Shown: positions 5,301 to 10,034 of the stretch, one piece after another
Layout: each line of letters opens with the position of its first letter
How positions within the stretch are numbered: the stretch's first letter is position 1
DNA from: Saprospiraceae bacterium
Lineage (GTDB): Bacteria > Bacteroidota > Bacteroidia > Bacteroidales > JAIPBB01
Assembly (NCBI GenBank): GCA_021739805.1
Contig: JAIPBB010000200.1
Location: 1 to 10,034 of the forward strand
Reading direction: 5' to 3'
DNA length: 10,034 bases
Notes under the pieces: generated by a model
The model's input: only the letters and a program-made list of their open reading frames with translations
Database searches by the model: none
Told to the model about the DNA's origin: nothing
Position numbers and translations under genes: made by a program

Positions 5301-7615
5301 GAATTAGCATCAAAAAACACATTATCGGAAGGAGTAGGAACACAAGCTCCCCCAGGACCGCCACTTGTATATGACCAATGCGAGGTGTCATCCCAGTTGC
5401 CCGTACCACCAATCCAGTAACGGTTTGAAATTCCTGAGGTTGTAAATATCCAGTTTGCATTATTTCCTAAATCATTACTGTTTGTTGCTGTGAAAACAGC
5501 ACCACCTCCGGCAGTTATATCCTTTAAAATAACCTGGTCAACATTAATTACACCTGATGCTTTAGAAAAAGTTGTAGCTACTCCCTGCGTAGAGGAATAA
5601 ATCATTATTTTTCCGGTGCAATCGCCAAAAGCAATTAAGGAATCTAATATATATTGAGTTTGAACCGGACTGATTTCACAGTAGGTATTTTTAGTCAACA
5701 CCAGGTCATTAATTACACTGACACCAAATATCTGGGAGTTTCCCAAAAAACTCACCCTATTAAAGCTTGTGGACTCATTTGAAAATTTCCCCAAACCATT
5801 GGAATTAATAAATTCAACATTATAGTAAACCAATTGAGATGCATTAATATTTAATATTTCGGCAGTATCACCTGTAAATTTTATTGTAGATGTTCCTGCA
5901 TTAAGTGTGATGTTTGTACCTTCAACATACCATGTTGAAGTAAGTCCAAAACCAGTTGCATAGAAATGAGAACTACCAAGGCTAAGAATTCTATTGCTAA
6001 AGCTTTTAGATTCAAACCTATATGCATATACTGTTTTACCATTTGTATTCAAATGCCCATGATTAAGTATTAGAACTGATGTAGTTCTGAAAGTATCGAG
6101 TAAAGTCCAGCCTCCATTAATTCCTTCAAAATACACAGGATAAGGGAAACAACAGCCATTCATTTTAATTGTTTTTCCTGTAGTTTTAGCCATAAATCTT
6201 GTTTCTCCTGCAAATTTCACGTCAAGATTCTGACAAAATTCAAGTGAACCATAAATGTTCAAATTATTTATCGATACTGCATCTAAAATAGGTTTTAATG
6301 AAGCACATGTCCATGTCATATCCTTACATTCAGAAGTGTCTTCAATAAGGGTAACCGTTTGATTTATACTACTGAAGCTGTTGTTGTCAAAAAACACATT
6401 ATCTGTTTTTCGTGGAACACAAGCACCTCCCGGTCCACCACTGGAATAAGACCAATGAAGTGTATCCTCCCAATCACCACTTCCGCCAACCCAATATAAA
6501 TTCAAAGGTGCAGGAGCGTTTATAATCCAACCTGAATTTCCACCCATATCAATTGAGCTATTTGCAATAAAACTTGCTCCTCCAATAGCACTAATATTTT
6601 CCAACTTTGCCTGGTCAATTATAACAGAGCCTGATGTTTTGCTGAAAATTGCTTGGGAAGAAGCTGAAGACTTAAGTTCTATTCTGTTGCTACAATGACC
6701 TTTGGCTTTTAAACCCAGAATAAATGTTTGTGTTTTCGATGCTTCAAAAAAGTATTTTTTACCATATCCAAGTATAAGGCTATCATAAGTGTTATTCCCA
6801 CTTATACTTCCTTTTCCGGCAAATAGCACATTATGGAATGTAGCATTTGTTGTTGAGAATAGATTGTTTGCTTTATCATTTGTAAAAAATACATCATAGT
6901 ATATTGCTGTTCCTTGATGTTTAAATTCACCTTGTAAGTTAAATATATTTATTTTAGAGTTTGGCGATGTTAAGCTAAGGTTTGTACCATTTACGGCCCA
7001 TATATTAGTGTAAATTTTAGACCCACTAATGTTTAAAACTCTTGTGTTTGAATTTTGAGAAAGAAATTCGTTGCATCTAAAAGTTTTCCCGTTTGTATTT
7101 AGGTTTCCATAATTCAAATACACAGATTTTGCTATATCTAAAGAATCCATTAATGTGTAAGCCCCACCAATTCCATTCAAATATACCATACAATTTATTT
7201 TTGTAGCTGAAGTTGAAATTGTATGTCCCGGACTAAGTGCTTCAAAATAAATTTCCCCGGAATAATTTAAAGTTGTTAAGGAGCTTAATTTCAAAGAACC
7301 GAAAATTTTAATCGCTGTCGTTATTCCTGTTAAAGAATGTGTTTTTGTAGTACCACTTAAATCCAAATCACGACATGTTGTAATTCCGATATTCATATTA
7401 ACTGTGTTACCATTTGTAGAAAATGAATTTCCATCAAAAATAACATTATCCTGGGGCGAAGGGACAACTGAATGTTTTACTGTGCCACCTGATGTTGTAG
7501 CCCAATGGTTTATATCTGACCAGTTTCCGCTTCCACCAATCCAAAAATAATTACTACCAAAGCTCAACGAAGCGATAAATAAGAAAACAAATATGAGCTT
7601 AAAATGGAGCTTCAT
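2360..7615 (-). CDS. Giant secreted repeat protein with type B T9SS sorting domain
   Basis: This 1751-residue protein starts with a signal peptide (basic MKLHFK, hydrophobic LIFVFLFIASLSFG, cleavage near 20-21). Four repeats of about 355 residues follow, beginning at Y23, Y374, Y733 and Y1092. Each opens with YW(I/V)GGSGxW-DxxHW, then SGGPGG-CVP and D(N/D)VxFDxNSF. Each continues with short strand-turn motifs (IFGSLxF, GGWTLxD, LNTNGKxV, YDSL) and ends with GGAxFxAxxSxDxGNNxGW. Short repetitive strands rich in N, G, S and T suggest a beta-helix-like passenger (inference). Three Ig/PKD-like modules follow (about 1450-1516, 1521-1587, 1592-1655), each with one Cys pair. Residues 1662-1751 are the type B sorting domain (FTPNGDGYND, FNRWGNLIF, WDGTxxG, PSGVYYF). 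The protein should cross the outer membrane by type IX secretion and stay at the surface or be released. Adhesion is plausible but unproven; no catalytic motif is visible. The frame is intact, and I see no good promoter upstream. Confidence 0.93.
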   Translation of the reverse strand: MKLHFKLIFVFLFIASLSFGSNYFWIGGSGNWSDINHWATTSGGTVKHSVVPSPQDNVIFDGNSFSTNGNTVNMNIGITTCRDLDLSGTTKTHSLTGITTAIKIFGSLKLSSLTTLNYSGEIYFEALSPGHTISTSATKINCMVYLNGIGGAYTLMDSLDIAKSVYLNYGNLNTNGKTFRCNEFLSQNSNTRVLNISGSKIYTNIWAVNGTNLSLTSPNSKINIFNLQGEFKHQGTAIYYDVFFTNDKANNLFSTTNATFHNVLFAGKGSISGNNTYDSLILGYGKKYFFEASKTQTFILGLKAKGHCSNRIELKSSASSQAIFSKTSGSVIIDQAKLENISAIGGASFIANSSIDMGGNSGWIINAPAPLNLYWVGGSGDWEDTLHWSYSSGGPGGACVPRKTDNVFFDNNSFSSINQTVTLIEDTSECKDMTWTCASLKPILDAVSINNLNIYGSLEFCQNLDVKFAGETRFMAKTTGKTIKMNGCCFPYPVYFEGINGGWTLLDTFRTTSVLILNHGHLNTNGKTVYAYRFESKSFSNRILSLGSSHFYATGFGLTSTWYVEGTNITLNAGTSTIKFTGDTAEILNINASQLVYYNVEFINSNGLGKFSNESTSFNRVSFLGNSQIFGVSVINDLVLTKNTYCEISPVQTQYILDSLIAFGDCTGKIMIYSSTQGVATTFSKASGVINVDQVILKDITAGGGAVFTATNSNDLGNNANWIFTTSGISNRYWIGGTGNWDDTSHWSYTSGGPGGACVPTPSDNVFFDANSFTATGQIVDINVGNATCRDMTWTGSLYNPEFSGHFLHNLRIFGSLTFIQAMSLTFLGVAYFEATSLGKTITSAGNKFNRHVIFRGLGGGWTLQDDFGCLGNLIFHHGNLNFNSKNVSASSFIANIPNTRVLDISGSNVSLETMVGTAWTMNATNLTFYSDSSNIDVQGSSASFLTTGTGYLNYWNVIFSLNQGLSRFMSDQISCNFKKVAFFHGGIIMGTNSYDTLFFEAGTNNRLQSGYTQTVNTFIALGNCNSHIYFSSTIGGIAATISKNSGNLIVDYVHLQDNTASGGATFTALNSEDLGNNTGWTINQVTSKGLYWVNGTGEWDDPYHWSFTSGGPGGDCVPTPLDDVYFDNNSFNTPTDTVYVNVDAYCRNKTWTVTTSQPVFFTQVFTLNIFGSLTFCSSMKNAFSNEIHFSATSLGKTITSAGQNFLNYVIFDGQGGGWTLMDSMKVVDEQIKFNNGSLNTNGKKVFCKVFLSNTTSTRTLTLGASEIIVADGGFSFVIKTNNLTLNSGTSTIRFLDEAHTYFTGATSGLKFNNLFFECLTGTSVLNNLTQDLSYNHVFFKNSGRIIGKNTYDSLSFSANMLYELDKDKHQTIIKHLQILGNNCFPITLQSTQMNKQATIIKSSGIVSGDFIHMRDIKAIGGAVFYAGANSSDVSNNSGWIFNNSPGYVFGLGKDTVVCSFDPFVLTTANFNGGTSFLWSTGQTTPTISISQTGIYSVTVTYDNNCQISDDIYVSYHTPPIINLGNDTLICEGKSITLNTGTAYTNYLWSNGNTTNQINLSSAGTINVSLQDSNGCWGYDTITIGIFPLPHLDLGKNTYLCLNDSITLYAKPGYDSYLWQDGSKLDYYIVKEPGTYYVIATNRCGSGSDTISFHSIDCSFFAPNVFTPNGDGYNDNFYVIAKFVSSFNIQIFNRWGNLIFKSDNIEQAWDGTNKGNECPSGVYYFTVDYSITKASGTKQTFSNQGTVTLMR
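2363..2632 (-). other. Type B T9SS C-terminal sorting domain (coding segment)
   Basis: Residues 1662-1751 of the giant protein contain APNVFTPNGDGYND, then FNIQIFNRWGNLIF, AWDGTNKGN, CPSGVYYFTVDY and the terminal GTVTLMR. This is the 'gliding motility-associated C-terminal domain' signature, which directs cargo through the type IX secretion system. Family knowledge says type B signals work with their own PorP/SprF-like partners, often encoded next to the cargo. No such gene is in this window. Confidence 0.92.
2651..3268 (-). repeat. Three Ig/PKD-like modules in tandem (coding segment)
   Basis: Residues about 1450-1655 hold three ~70-residue modules with a shared pattern: LGxDTxxC, a LW(S/Q)xG core, a GxYxVxV-type strand and a second Cys. 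Cys pairs are C1459/C1506, C1531/C1576 and C1601/C1644, suggesting one disulfide per module. Such modules commonly sit just before T9SS sorting domains and probably act as a stalk. Confidence 0.75.
3287..4342 (-). repeat. Repeat 4 of the giant surface protein
   Basis: Residues about 1092-1443, opening YWVNGTGEWDDPYHW and ending DVSNNSGWIF. It keeps the GGPGGDCVP head, with Cys at 1117 and 1147 and the late Cys at 1384. The opening has N where the other repeats have G (VNG for VGG), and the late Cys motif reads GNNC rather than G-x-C. Confidence 0.85.
4361..5419 (-). repeat. Repeat 3 of the giant surface protein
   Basis: Residues about 733-1085, opening YWIGGTGNWDDTSHW and ending DLGNNTGWTIN. 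It holds GGPGGACVP with C758, C789 in TCRDMTW, GGGWTLQDDF and the late C1025. Its head is nearly identical to that of repeat 2. Confidence 0.88.
5441..6496 (-). repeat. Repeat 2 of the giant surface protein
   Basis: Residues about 374-725, opening YWVGGSGDWEDTLHW and ending DLGNNANWIF. It shares GGPGGACVP (C399), ECKDMTW (C430), GGWTLLDTF, LNTNGKTV and the late C666 with its neighbours. It has extra cysteines of its own (C461, and C488-C489 next to PYPVYFEG). Confidence 0.88.
6518..7549 (-). repeat. Repeat 1 of the giant surface protein (divergent)
   Basis: Residues about 23-366, opening YFWIGGSGNWSDINHW and ending DMGGNSGWIIN. It differs from the other three: the head reads SGGTVKHSVVP instead of SGGPGGxCVP, so the first conserved Cys is missing while the second (C81, TTCRDLDL) and the late C308 remain. 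It is also about 8 residues shorter. Confidence 0.85.
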
Positions 7616-7861
7616 TGATTAGGGTTTCTGCGGTTAATTAAATAAGCAAATAATAGTTAATCTATTGCATTGTATATTATAGACAATTAAAATACAAAAT
7701 GGTTGTCTGTCTTAAAAATTTTCTATGTATAAATATCAAAGTTAAATGAATTTCTAATATTGTCATTATTAAACATTAATTTTCTTGCACGCATTTAGAC
7801 AAAAAAAATTGGGATAAGTTTAATTTGGAAAGAAGATTTATTTTTCATTATTATGAGTGCC

Positions 7862-8947
7862 TTATTCATTCATAATATCATTCTGTTTTTGAATGGATTC
7901 CTTATGAACTAATTGCAGAAGTTTAAGAATAAATCTTGAGTCAAGATTAAGGTCGTTTGCCTGACTTAATCGGTCTTTTATTATTTCTCGCCATCGGTCA
8001 AGTTGAAGAATGGTAATACTGTGATTCTTTTTGTATTCGCCCATTTGCTCAACTATTTTCATTCTTCTTGCAAGGACTTTTAATAATTCTTCATCAACCT
8101 GGTCAACTAATTGCCTAAGCTCATCAAGATTGCTCTTGAATTCAACATCGCCAACTTGCTTTCGAATTACCAGTTTAGAAATTAGTTCATTCAGGCTTTT
8201 AGGAGTTATTTGTTGAGCGGCATCAGTTAAAGCTTTATCAGGATTAATATGAGTTTCTATCATTAATCCATCCATGCTTAAGTCAAGAGCACGTTGCGAA
8301 ATATCAAACAATAATTCTCTTTTACCGGCAATATGGCTAGGGTCGCAAATAATCGGGATGTCAGGATAGATTCTTTTCAACTCAATTGGAATTTCCCACA
8401 TGGGAAGATTTCTATATGGAGATTTTTCGTAAACATCAAATCCGCGATGAACAGCAATCAACTTTGTGATTCCTGCATTATTAAGTCGTTCCAATGCTCC
8501 AAACCATAAATCTTTATCAGGATTTAATGGGTTTTTTACCATCACAGGAATGTCCACTCCATTTAAAACTTCAGAAATTTCCTGAACCGAAAATGGATTA
8601 ACAACAGTTCTTGCACCAATCCATAAAACATCAACTGAATGTTCAAGACAACTTTTCACATGAGCTGCATTTGCTACTTCAACTGCTGTCAATAATCCTG
8701 TTTTCTCCTTTACTTTCCTTAACCATTTCAAACCCCTGATTCCAACTCCCTGAAATTTATCCGGTCGCGTTCGGGGTTTCCATATCCCTGCCCTGAATAT
8801 TCTAATATTTGGTATTTTTGACAATTCAAAAGCTGTCGATAAAACCTGTTCTTCGGTTTCAGCACTGCAAGGGCCACTAATAATTAGCGGATGAGAAACA
8901 TCTTTTAACCAATTGTTTAAAGGTTCTATTTTTAAATTATTTTGCAT
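7862..8947 (-). CDS. Bifunctional DAHP synthase / chorismate mutase
   Basis: This 361-residue cytoplasmic enzyme condenses phosphoenolpyruvate and erythrose 4-phosphate to DAHP, the first shikimate-pathway step, and carries a chorismate mutase that makes prephenate. Residues about 1-262 form a type I-beta DAHP synthase barrel with GPCSAE (25-30), KPRTRPDKFQG (57-67), IGAR (110-113), KNPLNPD (138-144), HRGF (167-170) and CDPSH (201-205). Likely metal ligands are C27, H205, E231 and D242. Residues about 270-355 match the AroQ (type II) chorismate mutase helix bundle, with R278 in DELRQLVDQVDEELL and RRMKIVEQMGEYKK. The synthase-first order is the arrangement known from Prevotella and Porphyromonas, where the mutase domain also relays allosteric inhibition by prephenate; similar control here is inferred. 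No other aromatic-pathway gene is adjacent. The gene diverges from the hydrolase, and no convincing terminator follows it. Confidence 0.95.
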   Translation of the reverse strand: MQNNLKIEPLNNWLKDVSHPLIISGPCSAETEEQVLSTAFELSKIPNIRIFRAGIWKPRTRPDKFQGVGIRGLKWLRKVKEKTGLLTAVEVANAAHVKSCLEHSVDVLWIGARTVVNPFSVQEISEVLNGVDIPVMVKNPLNPDKDLWFGALERLNNAGITKLIAVHRGFDVYEKSPYRNLPMWEIPIELKRIYPDIPIICDPSHIAGKRELLFDISQRALDLSMDGLMIETHINPDKALTDAAQQITPKSLNELISKLVIRKQVGDVEFKSNLDELRQLVDQVDEELLKVLARRMKIVEQMGEYKKNHSITILQLDRWREIIKDRLSQANDLNLDSRFILKLLQLVHKESIQKQNDIMNE

Positions 8948-9037
8948 AAGAGGTTGTAAAATTAATTATTATTACAGACTATCAACTAAAAATTATTCCA
9001 GATTTTATTTTATTTATAAATACTAAAAAACATATGT

Positions 9038-9093
9038 GAAGGCTAAGGCGAAGGCTAAGGAAAAAAAGATTGATCAATGTTTAGGCTTAGCCT
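9038..9093. repeat. Short GGCTAAG repeat cluster in the divergent intergenic region
   Basis: Two tandem 12-bp units, GAAGGCTAAGGC (9038-9049) and GAAGGCTAAGGA (9050-9061), differ at one base. An inverted copy lies at 9086-9093 (CTTAGCCT), inside the 11-bp palindrome AGGCTTAGCCT (9083-9093). Between them is the perfect 10-bp palindrome ATTGATCAAT (9069-9078). The inverted arms could form an 8-bp stem with a 26-nt loop. The role is unknown: operator array, remnant of an intergenic repeat, or chance. Confidence 0.55.
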
Positions 9094-9171
9094 CACCATT
9101 ATTCTCAGGTTGGAAAAAGCTTGATAAAACAAGAAAATAATTTTGAATGATGAAAAATCCTAAATTTTCTC

Positions 9172-9179
9172 TAAATTTG
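9172..9179 (+). promoter_or_regulatory. Candidate -7 box for the alpha/beta hydrolase gene
   Basis: TAAATTTG matches TAnnTTTG completely and lies 46 nt before the ATG, predicting a leader of about 40 nt. The nearest upstream TTTG (9142-9145) leaves a 26-nt spacer, longer than the usual ~19, so the promoter is only half supported. Confidence 0.38.
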
Positions 9180-9225
9180 TTTTTATTAATTTCATTAAAA
9201 TTATTGCCTACTAACGCAAACATAT

Positions 9226-10023
9226 ATGTATCACCGCATAGAATTTAAAAATGATTATCTTTATTTTAAAGTAAAAGGCAAGGGAAAGCCTATAGTCTTA
9301 TTGCATGGTTTTCTTGAATCATCAAATATGTGGGATGAGTTTTCCATGGATTTACTCAACAGCTTTAAAATAATCAGTATCGACTTGCCCGGGCATGGAA
9401 AAACAATCTGTTTCGATGAAATTCATACTATGGAGTTTATGGCAGAGTGTGTTAAAACCGTTTTAGAATATTTAAGAATTGATGAATGTGTAATGGTTGG
9501 TCATTCAATGGGTGGTTATGTTGCTTTAGCTTATGCCGAAAAATATCAGTCTGACCTTAAAGCTCTTTGTTTGTTTCATTCAAATGCACTTGCCGATCCT
9601 CCTGAAGCAAAGATAAACAGAAGCAGAGCTATTGCAGTAGTGCGAAAAAATCACAAAGGTTTTATAAGTCATTTTATTCCTGATTTATTTGCTCATGATA
9701 ATATTGAAAAATATAAAGAGAAGATAAAAGAACTTCAAAATGATGCAGATAATCTTACAAAAGAAGGTGTGATAGCAGCACTTGAAGGAATGAAGCTTAG
9801 AACCGATAAATTAAACTTTATAAAAAGAACTGAAATGCCAATTCTGTTTATTATTGGAAAAGAAGACCCGCGTGCCAATTTAAATACTATGTTTGAACAA
9901 ATTTCCATACCAAAATACTCTGAATTATTATTGCTGAGAGACAGTGGTCATATGGGATATATTGAAGAAAAAGAAATGACAGTAAAAGCAATAATGGGTT
10001 TTGCAGGGAAATATTTAAATTAA
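9226..10023 (+). CDS. Alpha/beta-fold hydrolase
   Basis: This 265-residue protein has no signal peptide and is probably cytoplasmic. The fold is shown by the oxyanion-hole motif LLHGF (25-29), DLPGHGKT (53-60) and the nucleophile elbow GHSMGG with S94. The triad is completed by D214 in IIGKEDPR and H242 in DSGHMGYIEE. A cap region rich in charged helices lies at about 125-195. Length and motif spacing are typical of the esterase, haloperoxidase-like and MhpC-like group. Specificity cannot be inferred: the family includes esterases, C-C bond hydrolases, lactonases and haloalkane dehalogenases. The residue after the nucleophile (M95) is not the Trp usual in haloalkane dehalogenases, which argues mildly against that activity. 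The chosen ATG places the first strands correctly. The gene diverges from the DAHP synthase gene, and there is no evidence that the two are functionally linked. The stop codon lies 11 bp from the window end, so its downstream context is unseen. Confidence 0.9.
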   Translation: MYHRIEFKNDYLYFKVKGKGKPIVLLHGFLESSNMWDEFSMDLLNSFKIISIDLPGHGKTICFDEIHTMEFMAECVKTVLEYLRIDECVMVGHSMGGYVALAYAEKYQSDLKALCLFHSNALADPPEAKINRSRAIAVVRKNHKGFISHFIPDLFAHDNIEKYKEKIKELQNDADNLTKEGVIAALEGMKLRTDKLNFIKRTEMPILFIIGKEDPRANLNTMFEQISIPKYSELLLLRDSGHMGYIEEKEMTVKAIMGFAGKYLN

Positions 10024-10034
10024 AAATCCTAATT

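Noticed and set aside
5269..5460. 63-residue minus-strand frame inside the giant gene
   Set aside because: Out-of-frame shadow of the repeat 2/3 junction and the repeat 3 head; no independent features.
2360..7615. The long repeats as a possible CRISPR array or mobile element
   Set aside because: The repeats are over 1 kb, protein-level and in one open frame. There are no short identical repeats with unique spacers, no transposase and no terminal inverted repeats.
7681..7708. AGACAA...TTGTCT inverted repeat upstream of the giant gene
   Set aside because: Only 6-bp arms around a 16-nt loop in AT-rich sequence; no accompanying promoter boxes or T tract, so chance is likely.
7616..7861. Search for a promoter of the giant gene
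   Set aside because: ATTATTTG and TATAAT-like strings occur, but none combines a TAnnTTTG box with a TTG at suitable spacing, so no promoter is called.
8031..8216. 61-residue plus-strand frame opposite the chorismate mutase domain
   Set aside because: Antisense, Ser/Leu-rich composition, no motif; the opposite strand has a clear AroQ-type domain.
9226..10023. Assignment of the hydrolase to a specific activity such as haloalkane dehalogenase or lactonase
   Set aside because: Only the general fold and catalytic triad (S94, D214, H242) can be read; no substrate-specific residues or context support a narrower call.

Overview
The window looks like chromosomal DNA from a member of the Bacteroidota. 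It is AT-rich, and several promoter candidates fit the phylum's TTTG / TAnnTTTG pattern. The largest gene ends in a type B type-IX-secretion sorting domain with the FTPNGDGYND motif. A DAHP synthase carries a C-terminal chorismate mutase, a fusion order known from this phylum. A flavodiiron protein beside a rubrerythrin suggests an anaerobe or microaerophile that meets oxygen; this is inference.

Layout: all genes but the last are on the minus strand. From right to left, an alpha/beta hydrolase on the plus strand (9226-10023) diverges from the DAHP synthase/chorismate mutase gene (7862-8947). Their 278-bp intergenic region holds short GGCTAAG repeats. Next is a 5.26-kb gene (2360-7615) for a secreted surface protein made of a signal peptide, four ~355-residue repeats, three Ig-like modules and the sorting domain. 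A 244-bp gap follows, with a long A/T hairpin and a well-matched promoter. That promoter serves a flavodiiron protein (955-2115) and, 32 nt later, a ferritin-like rubrerythrin (470-922). A weak hairpin overlaps the rubrerythrin stop codon. Last is a small basic protein (187-393) with its own candidate -7 box. A strong intrinsic terminator lies inside the 3' part of its reading frame. Positions 1-186 show no supportable gene.

Functionally there are three unrelated blocks. The first is O2/NO and peroxide reduction by the flavodiiron-rubrerythrin pair; neither protein has a rubredoxin domain, so an external electron donor is needed. The second is a large exported, probably surface-attached, repeat protein. 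The third is the first committed step of aromatic amino acid synthesis, covalently linked to chorismate mutase.

I did not find a convincing new multi-gene system. The points most worth a second look are the repeat and cysteine architecture of the giant protein, the terminator inside the small ORF, and the compact leader of the flavodiiron operon (dyad plus short upstream ORF).
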